From Casuarina equisetifolia (Eukaryota > Streptophyta > Magnoliopsida > Fagales > Casuarinaceae), in contig CM052360.1 of NCBI GenBank assembly GCA_028551475.1, positions 21,832,682 through 21,896,681 of the forward strand: a stretch of DNA of 64,000 nt. The letters are read 5' to 3'. Under the pieces are notes generated by a model. That model saw nothing but the letters and a program-made list of their open reading frames with translations. It was not told the DNA's origin and searched no databases. Below, piece after piece: positions 46,594 through 58,577 of the stretch. Position 1 is the first letter of the stretch. The number at the start of each line of letters is the position of its first letter. The position numbers and the translations under genes were made by a program.

Positions 46594-49366
46594 TAAGAGT
46601 TGATATGAGAAATGTAAGAAATTTTCCATTGAGATTGGAATATGTTGATCATGCTGCAATGAGTATTGCTGAAGATAAAAATTGGCTTTGGCATAGAAGA
46701 TTTGGTCATTTGAACTTTCAATCACTTGAGGAGCTACACAACCAGAAAATGGTAGAGGGACTCCCTTCAGTGAAGCATGTTGGGCAGATGTGTGAGTGCT
46801 GTCAACTTGGAAAAAGCTCTCGACAACCATTTGTGTCAACAGGAAAAGAAAAACAAACTGATCTACTAGAGTTAATTCATACAAACATTTGTGGGCCAAT
46901 GAGGGTTCACTCTAAAGAAGGAAATAGGTACTTCATTCTATTCATTGATCATGCATTCAGATATTGTTGGGTTGATTTTTTAAAGAACAAATCTGAAGCA
47001 TTTCGATCCTTCTTGAAGTTTAAAGTTACTGTTGAGAAAGAAAGTGGGAAGGAAGTGAAAACTATTTGGTCAGACTGGGGAGGAGAGTACTTATCAGCAG
47101 AATTCAATAATTTTTGTGAAGAACAAGGGATCAAACATTAGTTCACAGCTAGTTTTTCTCCCCAACAAAATGGAGTGGCAAAAAGGAAGAACCGAACAAT
47201 AATGGGGATAGCAAGAAGTATGCTAGAAGAGAAGAATGTTCCAAAAGAGTTTTGGGAAGAGGCAGTAAACACTGTTGTTTACATACTTAATAGAAGCCCT
47301 ACATCAGTGTTAAAGGGTGTCACACCAGTGCAAGCTTGGACAGGAAGGAAGCCATCTGTGGATCATTTTAAAGTGTTTGGACCACTATGCTATGTGCACA
47401 TACCAGAGCAGAATCGTCACAAACTTGAACAAACAGCAGAAAAAGGAGTATTTCTTGGATATAGCACACTGTCAAAAGCATATCGGGTGTATAATCTAGT
47501 GAGTAATAAGCTGGTTATTACAAGAGATGTTGTAGTAGATGAGAACATGTCTTGAAATTGGGAAATGAAACTAGAAGAAAGTAAAAATGTGTCTATTCCA
47601 TGTACTATAAAGGGTAGTGAAGATTGGTTAATGTGTAGTGATGAAGAATCAAAAGAGAGCCTTGAAGTGTCTAACTCTAGCCCGAATGATAGGATCACTC
47701 CAAGTCCAATGGAACAAGATTTAGTGCAATCATCAGAAGTAAGAAGAGACTTTTCTGACATGAGTCCAGTTCGCATGAGATGCTTGGAAGAAATCTATGA
47801 AAGCTATAACATGGCATTTTCTGAGCCAGTATCATTTGAAGAAGCTGTTGGAGAAAAAGAATGGAAGGAAGCTATGGATGAGGAGATGCGAACCATTGAA
47901 AAGAATAATACATGGACTATTGTTGATCTTCCAAAAGGAAAGAAAACTGTAGGATTAAAATGGATATTCAAAAGAAAGACTGATGCAGAAGGCAAAACAG
48001 TGAGATGCAAGGCAAGACTTGTAGCTAAAGGATATACACAAATTCCTAGAACAGATTTTCATGAAGCCTTTTCACCAATTGCTCAAATGGAGACTATAAG
48101 AATGCTTTTGGCAATTGCTACACAACATGGATGGGAAGTCCTACAACTTGATGTGAAGGCTGCTTTTTTAAATGGGGTGATTGATGAAGAAGTTTATGCA
48201 GAACAACCAAGAGGCTATGAGATCCAAGGGTCTGAAACCAAAGTGCTGAAACTTCACAAAGCTCTTTATGGTTTACGTCAAGCACCACGTGCATGGTACA
48301 GTCGAATATGCAACTTCTTTCTAGAGAAAGGGTTCTTACGAAGCCCAAGTGAACCAACACTATTTGTATCCCAAGTAAGTGATTCTATACTGTTTGTGTC
48401 CATATATGTGGATGATTTATTATTTACTGGGAATAAAGTAATAGATTTGAGAAAGTTTAAAGAGGAGATGTTGCAATCTTTTGAAATGAATGATATGGGA
48501 GTTATGGAGTATTTTCTTGGCCTGGAGGTGTCTCAATTGAAGGAAGGGATTTTTGTGTCACAAGCCAAGTTTGTTAAGAACCTGTTGGAGAAGTACAATC
48601 TGTTCAATTCTAATCCAGTTTCCACTCCTCTTGTGGCTAGTGAGAAAATATGTTTGAAGACAATTCCGGTGAAGCAAATGGAACTAATTTTCGAAGCTTA
48701 GTGGGGAGTTTGTTGTATCTAACAGCAACTCATCCAGATATATTATATCCAGTGTCCTTACTTTCACAGTGCATGCAAAAACCATCAAGAATACATTTCA
48801 GCAAGCTCAAAAGAATACTTCGTTACATCAAAGGAACACAAGACTTTGGGTTGTTCTATGGTCGCTCTGAAGATTTTAAACTTGTTGGTTTTAGTGACAG
48901 TGATTGGGGAGGTAACACTAAAGATAGCAAAAGTACCAGTGGGTTCATTTTCAATCTTGGAACAACTGCCTTCTCATGGTGCTCAAAGAAACAAGAATCA
49001 GTATCTCTATCGACAGATGAATCTGAATATGTAGCAGCTGCTTCTGCAGTATGTCAAGTAGTGTGGCTGCGTAGACTGCTTCAAGAGATTGGCTTGGAGC
49101 AAAATGGAGAAACGGTAATTTATAGTGATAGTAAGTCTGCCATAGCAATGACTAAGAACCCAAGCCATCATTCACGTACAAAACACATTTCTATCAAGGT
49201 CTATTATGTGCATGAGCTTGTTAAATATAAGGAAGTCAAGTTTGAGTTTTGTTTAAGTGGAGAGCAGATGGCAGATATATTAAAGAAGAATCTTCCTTAT
49301 GCACCATTTAAGAAATTTAGAGCTCTCATCGGGGTAACTGGCAACCCCGTCAAGGAAGGGTGTTGA
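46590..49366 (+). pseudogene. pol of copia element 1 (integrase, RT, RNase H), broken
   Basis: The GAG pre-integrase zinc site is recognisable (WLWHRRFGHLN ... CECCQLGKSSRQPF). The integrase core has lost two of its three catalytic acids: IHTNICGPM where Asp is usual, and NGVAKRKNR where Glu is usual; SDWGGEY keeps the middle Asp. In-frame stops occur at 47139 (TAG) and 47553 (TGA). The RT has LDVKAAFLNG and YVDDLL intact. A frame shift lies near 48650-48700. RNase H (SGFIFNLGTTAFSW ... SDSKSAIAMTKNPSHHSRTKH) runs to 49366, overlapping the right LTR by a few bases. Confidence 0.88.
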
Positions 49367-49794
49367 GATTGGGTGACGTGGCTGTCGTTTATAAGAGAAA
49401 ACTGTGTGCTGAATAGGACAAAAGATGTAGGCTCATTAAGACAAAGGAGCTGTCTCACTGAGAGGTGTAGAGAATAGCCTATGACTCTAGCATGCAGCCT
49501 ATGAAGAAAAAGAAAAGGGAGACCAAGCGTGCTGTAAGAGATGGTGCAGACTGGAGAATTAGAGGAAGACTTTCTTTTTTGTTGAATTTGAAAAAGTAGC
49601 TCTTGTATTTTCAGTATTGGGGACTGGCTTTGTTTAAGTGTGTTGCTTGTAGTTTTTTCTAGGGAACGTTTTGAACATTATCTGAAGTTCTATAGGATTT
49701 CTTGTGTTGTGAGCATTTTTGTTGGGTGCTTTTATAATATCTTGAAATTGTTCTTTGGTTCAATCCGTTCTTTTTTTCATTCTAAAACTCATCA
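49361..49794 (+). repeat. 3' LTR of copia element 1
   Basis: 434 bp, colinear with 44935-45368 without indels, about 19 substitutions. Confidence 0.93.
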
Positions 49795-49854
49795 TTATAA
49801 TGTGGGTACTTTCACGAGCTAGAAAGTCATCTTCAGAGAAGGCAGCAATGAGTT

Positions 49855-50030
49855 CCATATATGCAGCGTGTATCATATTATTGGTGACTTTTTATGAAGC
49901 CCTTATCATTAGCACGTATCATATAAATATATCCATTTGTCAGTTCGCATGGACAGAGAGACAGGGCGATGGGGACGTTCAGGTCAGGTGCATCATTATT
50001 AGTGACTTTTTGATTCGACATTTCACTCTG
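49855..50030. repeat. Local duplication (partner 59740-59860)
   Basis: CGTATCATATAAATATATCC, then ATTTGTCAGT, GGGGACGTTCAGGT and ATTATTAGTGAC, shared with 59.74-59.86 kb. Non-coding. Confidence 0.7.
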
Positions 50031-50805
50031 TCAACTAAATAGAAACAATAAATTTCATTTCACTATGTGAATTTGTGGACGGACTTACTGCGGAAACGTT
50101 AAACTTCAGACCCTCATGCAGTCAAAATGGAGAGTTTCAAATATTATGAATTAGCTCGGTGAATGGGTGCGTTTTATAGAGTGAAAAAGTGTTCAAATGA
50201 GGTTTGACCAAAAGAAAGAGCTTTTGGGAAAAAAAGTTTATTGCTGCCTTTTGTTACGCGGATCAAATGTTTTCCAACGGCCAAAATTTAAGGGGCAGAA
50301 GAGTTCTGAAATCAAAAAATCTGGGTCTGAGCTATAAAATTTTTTAAACGACTAATTTGGAGAAAGAAAGAGGTAACTTGAGAAGAAGTCTTATTTTGCA
50401 TCATAGATTTATGAAGACTTTTCAGTTAAATATAGTTATATATTTTCTTATTATTTTTGAAATTCTATCCTACAATTTAAGATTTTAATACAATATGAAA
50501 GCAGATGAATCGTAAACAAGGCAAGACGACCAAAAAGTCCCAAATTAAAGCAGCAGTTTAAGGTCTAGGAGCATTTAAAGTTGAAACATTTTACACCCCG
50601 TAATCCATATACATTACAAACATTTTATTCAGTCGAAAAGCAACATAAACTCTGCTTATTGAGAGCTAATGAGGACCAAGTCCGTCCCTCATGCTCAATT
50701 CTAATGGCCATGGCTGGCTCGTTTTTCGCCAATTTTAACTTGTTTCCTGCATCATAGCAACAATTACTTCATAACAGAGAGAAAGTCATCGAACAAAAAG
50801 AAGAG
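50031..50805. other. Region 3' of the pseudokinase gene
   Basis: No gene. The stretch 50500-50690 is a partial copy of the 33.1-33.7 kb duplication. The 3' untranslated region of the minus-strand pseudokinase gene should lie here. Confidence 0.4.
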
Positions 50806-53800
50806 TCAATCTGGCCTTTTACATTTTGCTAACGGCCTTTGCGAGATGAGTGACATCAGCACCATTAAGAACGATGTACGAATCCATTCATGGTCTAAAC
50901 AGACAATTAAGAACGATGAACTCCAGTTGTTCTCAAGATTATTTCAAGAAACAAAAAAATGCCTCAAGGTAGTGAATTTCACTATCACACAGTCAATGAA
51001 AACTTTTGGAAAATTTTATTTGGTTCTCCTTTTTTAAAAAAGAACAAAAATCTTACGAAAGAAACATAATAATTGCTCAACCTTTTTAAGAGTTGTAAGA
51101 TGAAATTTAAATAGTAAATTGCACGTACTCAGTATGTTAGTTTTGGACAATCTAGTATAAGAACATTTGTTGAAGATAAAAAGACAAAGTAGCAACTACG
51201 AGCCTTTAAACACTGGAGAACAGTAAGTGATGTGTGCAGTGATAATGTGATACTGAAGAATTTGATGAACTCTTGTATGTTTGGAACAAAAGCTTGTTTA
51301 CTGATCAAGCAAAACCAAAACTAGTTACAAGAGAAAACAAAGCCGTAGAGAAAAGAACTCTTAATGTGCGGCTATTATGATTTACATGTTAACCTAAGAG
51401 GCTATATATAAACATAAATGAGGCTTATACAAGGGAAACCCTAATATCTCATAATATAAGAAAATATATTGGGCCTTATTCTAGGCGCAATATATGGTAA
51501 CATAAATATAAAATCTTCAACCTTCAACACCCCCCTTCAAGCTAAGGGTCGAAAGAAGTCCAAGACCCCAAGCTTGCTAAGGAGATGATAGTGTTGATTT
51601 GTCCCTAAAGCCTTGGTCAGAATATCTGCAGGTTGGTCACCACTCCCAACATGTGTTGTGCTAATTAAACCATGACGTATTTTTTCTCGAATAAAATGAC
51701 AAGAAACATCTATATGCTTGGTCTTCTGATGAAAGACTGGGTTTTCTACCAATTTTTGCGCTGCTTCATTATCACAATATAACAACACTGGCTGTGAAAC
51801 ATTAATTCCCATATCTTTTAATAGACCAACCACCCAAACGATCTCACAAGTAGTGGTTGCCATGGCCCTGTATTCAGCCTCTGTTGAAGAAAGAGTCACA
51901 ACTAGTTGCTTTTTACTTTTCCAAGAAATTACTGAATGTTCAAGTGTAAGACAGAAGCTAGTAGTGGATCGACGTGTCATAGGGCATTTTGCATAGCTAG
52001 CATCACAGAAAGCTTGCAAGAGAAAATCACCATCTGAAGGAAAGAATAAACCAAGCCCTATTGTTCCTTTAAGATACTTGACAATGCGGAGAGCTACCTC
52101 CCAATGGGATTGCTTGGGAGCATGCATGAATTGACTTAAGAGGTGTACGGGAAAAGCAATGTCAGGGCGTGTCATATCAAGATAATTCAGCTTACCAATC
52201 AATTGCTGATAACTCAAGATGTTCTCAAATGGTGGATCATCTATTTGTGGACGAACTTGCTCACCATATTTCAAGCTAGTAAATAAGACATTTGTCTCCA
52301 TAGGATTTCCAACAGGCTTTACAGCTGATAGTCCCAATTCAGAGATCAATTCTAAGATATATTTACGTTGACTAAGATGCATGCCATTTGAATCTCGAAG
52401 GATCTCAACTCCAAGAAAATACTTGAGTTCTCCCAAATCCTTGATTCGAAATGTAGAATGAAGATAGGCTTGTAAAGCCTCAATTTCTTGTGTGTTATCA
52501 CCAGTAATTAAGATGTCATCCACATATATGAGCACTAAAACAATATTATTATCTTGTCCTTTAGTGAAAAGAGAATAGTCATATAGTGACTGTCGATAGC
52601 CAGCAGATACTAAAGCTTCTATAAACTTCTCATTCCATTGTCGTGAAGCTTGCTTTAACCCATACAAAGATTTCTTCAATCGACATACTTTGGACCCCCC
52701 TTCAAAAGGACTCCCAGGTGGTGGTTTCATATATACTTCCTCATCTAAATCTCCTTGTAGAAATGTATTATGGACATCCATTTGTCGAATAGTCCATTTA
52801 CGTTGTAAAGCAATAGATAATGCACTTCTAATTGTCACAGATTTTACTGTAGGAGAGAAAGTCTCATGATAATCGATGCCTTCTGTTTGACTATAACCCT
52901 TCGCTACTAGACGAGCCTTAAACCACTCAATACTCCCATCGGCATGATACTTAATCTTGTATACCCATTTACATCCTATGGGTTTTCTTTGTGGTGGTAG
53001 GTCTACTAGTTCTCATGTTCCATTCGATTCTAATGCTTTCATTTCCTGATCCATGGCATTTCGCCATCTAGAATCCTTAATTGCCTCATGGTAGAACAAG
53101 GGTTCTATCTCAGGTGAAATGGCTGCTATGAAGTGTTGATGTGGAATGGGTAAATGTGTATAAGATACATAGTCAGATATGGGATATTGTATGGATAAGC
53201 CAACATTGTTGCAAACATAATCTTGAGTCCATATGGGTGGCTTGGAAATTCTAGTAGATCGTCTAGGAGGTGATGAAAGGACTGTGGGATTATGCATGGT
53301 TGGTGAGAAAGAATCATCCTCTGTCTCATCATAAGTGAAAACAAGAGGTGATGTAGAAGGAGGATCTATAATCTCCAAGGTAGAATCATTGGGTTGGTTG
53401 CCTGAGATATTGGAAGTGGTAATATCTGGTGTAGTATGAATGGTTGTATCAGGAATGGAATTTGATTGGGTAGGAGAGATTACCTGAGTATCCGAATTAG
53501 GGTTAACTCTGATAACTTGTTGTGCAGGTTCCTCATCTTGAGATGACATCATAGGGAATTCTAAGGAATGGGAACATTCTTTATGTTTGTAAAAGGGAAA
53601 ACATTTTCATGAAAATGAACATCATGACTCACAAAAAATTTCTTTCTTTCAATGTCATAAATTTTATACCCTTTTTGCCCAAAAGGGTATCCCATAAAAA
53701 TGCTAGGAATAGCTCGAGGGGCAAATTTATCTTTATGCCCCACCACTAAAGCATAGCAAAGACAACTGAAGACTCGAAGTCTAGAAAGGTCAGGAGCTTT

Positions 53801-56800
53801 CCCATAAATCATCTCATAAGGAGATTTTCCATGTAAGACTGAAGAAGGAATGCGATTAATAATGTATGTGGCAGTGAGTATACACTCACCCCAAAAACAT
53901 GTAGGCATGTGACTTTGAAATTTTAATGCCCGTGCAACATCTAATAAGTGACGATGTTTACGTTCTACCACACCATTCTGTTGTGGGGTATATACACATG
54001 AACTTTCATGCATTATACCCCGTGATGAAAATAATTTGTCACATGAGGAATTAAAGAAATCAGTTGCATTATCAGAACGAATGCGTTCGATTCCAATGCT
54101 AAAATGATTTTGAATTGTGTTAAAGAAACGTTCCAAATGTGATACTGTTTCAGTCTTATGTTTCATGAGGAAAGTCCAAGTTCCTCGTGAAAAATCATCA
54201 ACAATGGTTAGAAAATATTTCAAACCATCATAATTTAGGGCATGATATGGTCCCCAAATGTCCACATGGATTAAATCAAAAAGATTTTTGACATTTTCAG
54301 TGTGAACAGTGAATGAATCACGTGTTTTCTTAGCAAGAGGGCAAACTGAGCAATGAAAATCAGAAGATGGAAAATCTTTGAAATCATTCAAAAATTTAAA
54401 TTTAGATAAAGACATGTGACCAAGTTTTGAATGCTATAAATGAAAATTAAGGTCATTACATGCTGAAGTAATTGAAAGGGCCGGTGCAATACCAGAAAAT
54501 TTGCTAACATGCTTATTCCTAGGGTGCAAGAAAAAATAAAGTTCATGTCGCATTCTACCAATTCCCTTGACATCACCCATCGAGAGGTCCTGAAACACAC
54601 ATAAATCAGCATAGAAAACCACTAAACAGTTATTCTCAACAGTGAATTTAGCTACGGACAACAAATTATATTTGAAATCATGAGAATAAAGAACAGTATG
54701 TAATTTTAAACTATCAACTAGGGTTATGGAACCAGTGTGGGTGACTTGGGTTAATTCCCCATTTGGCAGTTTAACAGATCTAGACTTAGTCATGCATTTA
54801 ATAGGAAATTCTAAGCAATTAAAATCAGCAGTAATATGATCACTGGCCCCACTATCTATAATCCAAATGTAAGGAAAAGATTCTGAAATACCTGCTCCAT
54901 TAGCATGAGAGGTCCTACCATAGTCTTCCTTGATCAAATGGATAATGCGCTCATACTGCTCTGGTGTAAAAGTGCAATGACTAGGCTCAATAGTGGCCAA
55001 ATTGACAATAGAATTACTAGTAAAATTCTTGTGACCTGGGGGATAGCCATTAAGCTTGTAACAAGCTTCCTTCTTATGTCCAAAAAGCTGACAATGCTCA
55101 CATTGTGGTCCTTTAAGACGATAACAACTTTCCTTGCGGTGCCCCTTTCGTCCACAATGCTTACATTTGGGTTTGCCAGAAACCCTAGATGATGTATCAT
55201 TTTGCCTTACTTTGAGCGAAAACGATGTGTCATTTTCGTTATGCAGAAGTGTTGTCCCAGTTGATCGCTTAGGCCCTGGTGTTGCAACAAGTGGCTCAAA
55301 TGCGGACCAACTTGTTGCGCCGGTCCCATATGTCGACGTAAAAGCCTGAGAATCACCAATTGTCTTCTCTGGACCTCCATACCGGTATTCGGCATTGTTG
55401 GCGATGGAGTAAGCTTGCAAAACATCAGGAAGTGGCCTCATGAGCAAAATCTGGTCTCTAAGATGAGAAAAGCGATCATCTAGTCCTTTCAAGAATTGAT
55501 AAAACTTCATGCGTTCTTGATGAAGTTTCTAACCGTCAGTTTTGGACACTTTCGGTGAATCCAGAGCCATCAATGCTGCATACTCATCCCATAGTGCTCT
55601 CAAGCGATGAAAATAAAAAGCAATTAATCCACCCGATTGCTTCGTGGAGCTTAATTCATTCAAAATGTCATAGATTCGAGTCGGGTCGACCTAGCTGTAA
55701 CGAGTATAGAGCTCCTTCCAGAGATCAGCAGCACTAACTGTGTAGATTAAGCCCTCATGAAGTTGCCCAGATAGCGAGTTAAGGATCCAAGAAAGACAAA
55801 TTGCATTACAATGCTCCCAGATAGGCAAATAAGGCAAATTTTCAGCCGAAGAAGGGTATTTGCCATCCACAAATACCAACTTGTTCTTAGAGAGAAAAGC
55901 AAGTTTCATAGCACGACTCCAAACAGCATAATTACTAGAGCCATTGAGTTTAAAACCAACCAAAGGAGCTCCACTAGTATCACCGAGTGGTAGATATAGG
56001 GGATCATTCAGGTCTGTGATGATCGGAATTGAGGAAACATAATCCTCATGATGATCTGATTTAGAACCTGATTGATTCCCCTTCTCTTGGTGAGTTTTTC
56101 GAGCATGAGGAGCAACATATGGAGTAACCGGTGGTTGAAGAGGATCTAACTCAGTAGCCATGATGAAACCAAAGAAGTCTCCAAACTACTCGTACTAGGA
56201 AATATCCAAGAGAAAAACAAATATTTGACAAAGTATCCAAACTACAACAGCAAACCAAAATAGTCACAAAGTGCGGAAGCAAGGAGGAAAAAATACCAAA
56301 GATCATGTGGCTGCTTGGTGTAGTCGATAAAGTCAAATTTGTTTGATCCAGTGTAGTGCCGAAGAGACAAAAAACCCACAAAGCAAAAGACAAAACTAGA
56401 CGGCGGCAAAGTGTACCCTTTTGGAGAGAGAAAACCAAGTGTACCTTTTTTTGGAGAAAGCCAATCCCGCACCTTTTGCTTTATTGTGGAGAGAGAAAAC
56501 CAAGTGCACCTTTTCTTGAAATCGGAGAGAGAAAAGGTATGAAGAAAAATAAAGGCAGCCAAGTCTTCACTCACGGCACCCTTCTCTTTAGTTTGGAGAG
56601 AGAAAGCCGTATAACAAAGACAAAGCACTAGAAATCCAAAATTGTTTGCTCGGCACCGTGAACAAAAACTAACCAAAGAATCCAACAAAATCGTTGGCTC
56701 TCGATACCATGAAGAATTTGATGAACTCTTGTATGTTTGGAATAAAAGCTTGTTTACTGATCAAGCAAAACCAAAACTAGTTACAAGAGAAAACAAAGCC

Positions 56801-58577
56801 GTAGAGAGAAGAACTCTTAATGTACGGCTATTATGATTTACATGTTAACCTAAGAGGCTATATATAAACATAAATGAGGCTTATACAAGAGAAACCCTAA
56901 TATTTCATAATATAGGAAAATATATTGGGCCTTATTCTAGGCGCAATATATGGTAACATAAATATAAAATCTTCAACCTTCAACAGATACTGAGCAAATA
57001 TGAACGAATTCATTTATCCTCACACTAGACAGTTTGAAGTATGCTCATAAAGAATTTAACGGGTAGGTTAAACATACCTAAAACTTGTTCGGCAGTCAAA
57101 GATTCTCCGACCATTTTCCGAATTAGGTCCTTTGCTCCCTCAGGTGCTTCGAGCCATTCGGATGAGTTCAGCGATTTATTCTTTATTTTCTTTATATCAT
57201 CTGAATTGAAAACAGAAAAATCTTTCAGTAAATAGAATCAGAATAAAAAACAAAGCTGTTTGAGTAGTATACCAAATCACACATACCTGCCGACATTTCT
57301 TCCTTACCAGTGACCAACAGGTATAGTATCTCCCCTGCTAACCGTACGTCTTCTTTTTTCTGATTCTCCTTTTTGTCTTCCTTGGCTGTTGAAAAGTAGC
57401 AATGCAAAGAAGGGGTGAGAAATTACTTAGTACTTGCAACATACATGTCTGCCAGTGGGCTATTGAATGCAATTATTTACTACAAGTGCATTTTCCGTTT
57501 TAGTTCACGATGAGAATATTACGCTCATTGAGTTCAATCTTTTCTTTCCCTAGGCATGCACGTAACTGGAATGTAAACTAAATAAATCAAATATTCTTTC
57601 AAATCTGTTCTTATAATTATTTCCTCTTCATCATTAAGACGATACCTATATTAACAAAAATACTGCGATGCACATAAAACACAAATGTACAAAGTGAACT
57701 AATTCAGGTACTTTGGCTTCTTAATTTTGACGAATCAATTCCTCTTAATAGACAAATTGAAAAGTGAAAATAGCCTGGGTACATTCTTTTAAGTCACCTG
57801 GTATGTCGGCGTTTTTAAAGAACAGGGCTTTCAGAGAAGAATCATCATTCTTGTCAGCAAAAACGAGGTTCTCTTTTAGATTTCCAAGTGTAACTCCAAC
57901 TGAGTGGCAGGTCTTAATAACCTTAACAATGATCTCTGCCAACTTAGCAGCCTCGCTAGAAAAGTGTTTTTCCTTCGTTTTGATGCGTGCAAACAAAGCC
58001 TCGCCGACACAGGGCTCCATGAGAATTTTCACACTATTTTCGTACTCATAAACATCCTTGATGCCAATGTTCTCCTTCCCCTTCAAACGCTTCATTATGT
58101 TAATCTCATTCTTATCAAGCTGCTTGTTTAGGATTGACTTACAAACATAATATTCCTGGGTTCCCCTGCGGACGTAAGCATCCCAACCATGTTCTAATCC
58201 AGAAACATCAACCTTATGGTAAAGATCACGAATAGAACCAGCTTCCTGTCCCACACGAAAAAGATATTTGGTAGTTACAGGGGTAAAAGGAAAATGAACG
58301 AAAGAAAATCAGATGATAATGCTAGAAAAACAGATACAATAAACACCACATCAGAAAATCGATGGTGACGTATGCACCACCATGCTTAAGAAATCAGTAA
58401 GCTTTCAGCTAAAGGATTATGGAGACTCATAATTCTCCCTCCTCTCTGCCTAACTCAGTATGTTTTTGTCTCTTTAGATATGTGTCAAGCACTTGAACTT
58501 ACCCCAAGAAACCGTCCGCTGCCCCCAGCAGTTTTTGCGCTGTTACGTGCACCCTGGTGGCTTTGAGTTTCTGACAT
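50806..58577 (-). CDS. CDPK-like pseudokinase, five exons, 277 codons, copia element in intron 4
   Basis: Exons: 58503-58577, 57798-58245, 57287-57385, 57078-57200, 50806-50894. All introns are GT-AG and phases join without a stop (834 nt in total). The start is MSETQSHQGARNSAKTAGG. Exon 2 resembles the N-lobe and early C-lobe of calcium-dependent protein kinases: VCKSI keeps the ATP Lys, NEINIMKRL the alpha-C Glu, and YENSVKILMEPCVGEALFAR matches the hinge region. Degenerate: no Gly loop, HRDLKPEN reads LGNLKEN, DFG reads FFK, and the activation loop with APE is gone. Exon 3 keeps the alpha-F Asp (EDVRLAGEILYLLVTG). Exon 4 has APEGAKDLIRKMVGE with the alpha-I Arg and ends EQVL. Exon 5 begins DHEWIR (CDPK HPWI) and stops 29 codons in, with no EF hands. 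It should be catalytically dead, possibly a decoy or scaffold, or a decaying gene whose frame has survived so far. The family is recognised with good confidence; transcription is unproven. Confidence 0.75.
51254..51529 (-). repeat. 3' LTR of copia element 2
   Basis: 276 bp, no indels against the 5' LTR; preceded on the minus strand by the polypurine tract. Confidence 0.93.
51537..53552 (-). pseudogene. Reverse transcriptase and RNase H of copia element 2
   Basis: A linker region (53013-53552) ends in a TGA at 53013 where Trp is usual. From 53012 the frame is open to 51537: a VDLPPQRKPIGCKWVYKIK start, RQMDVHNTFLQGDL with the first Asp, LIYVDDILITG with the YVDD pair, then RNase H (TSFCLTLEHSVISWKSKKQ, LLYCDNEAAQKLVENPVFHQ) and the C-terminus KLGVLDFF. 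The RT-RNase H domain is undamaged. Confidence 0.88.
53561..56161 (-). pseudogene. gag, protease and integrase of copia element 2, with stops
   Basis: ATG at 56161 (MATELDPLQPPVTPY). Gag continues through FKLNGSSNYAVWSRAMKLAF. In-frame stops occur at 55691, near 55529 and near 54434 (TAG in LWHSKLGH). Two zinc knuckles are intact (CKHCGRKGHRKESC, CEHCQLFGHKKEAC), as is the protease site WIIDSGASDHI. The integrase keeps all three acids: LIHVDIWGPY, IRSDNATDF, NGVVERKHRH. All these pieces share one frame; a frame change near 53560 separates them from the rest of pol. Confidence 0.88.
56710..56985 (-). repeat. 5' LTR of copia element 2
   Basis: 276 bp; lies upstream in the sense of the minus-strand element; directly followed by the primer-binding site at 56695-56709. 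Confidence 0.93.

Larger units (their letters stand above)
44935..49794 (+). mobile_element. Ty1/copia retrotransposon, complete but inactivated (4860 bp)
   Basis: Two 434-bp LTRs start TGTTGAGATTGG and end AACTCATCA, and TTATA is duplicated at both ends (44930-44934, 49795-49799). A primer-binding site (TGGCATCAAGAGCCAGG, related to initiator Met tRNA) directly follows the left LTR, and a polypurine tract (AAGGAAGGG, 49352-49360) precedes the right one. Domain order is gag, protease, integrase, reverse transcriptase, RNase H, which is diagnostic of copia. By eye the LTRs differ at about 19 of 434 positions (4.4%), mostly transitions. Confidence 0.95.
51254..56985 (-). mobile_element. Ty1/copia retrotransposon in intron 4 of the pseudokinase gene (5732 bp)
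   Basis: Two 276-bp LTRs (TGTTGAAGG...TTCTTCA on the minus strand) are flanked by a perfect 5-bp TSD, GATAC (51249-51253 and 56986-56990). The primer-binding site next to the 5' LTR reads TGGTATCGAGAGCCA, the initiator-Met tRNA complement with one extra G. The polypurine tract GAAGGGGGG precedes the 3' LTR. Order is gag, protease, integrase, RT, RNase H. The LTRs differ at 6 of 276 sites, all transitions (2.2%), so it is younger than copia element 1. It has the same orientation as the host gene. Confidence 0.95.

Noticed and set aside
57041-57235. Plus-strand frame of 64 codons
   Set aside because: Antisense shadow of pseudokinase exon 4.
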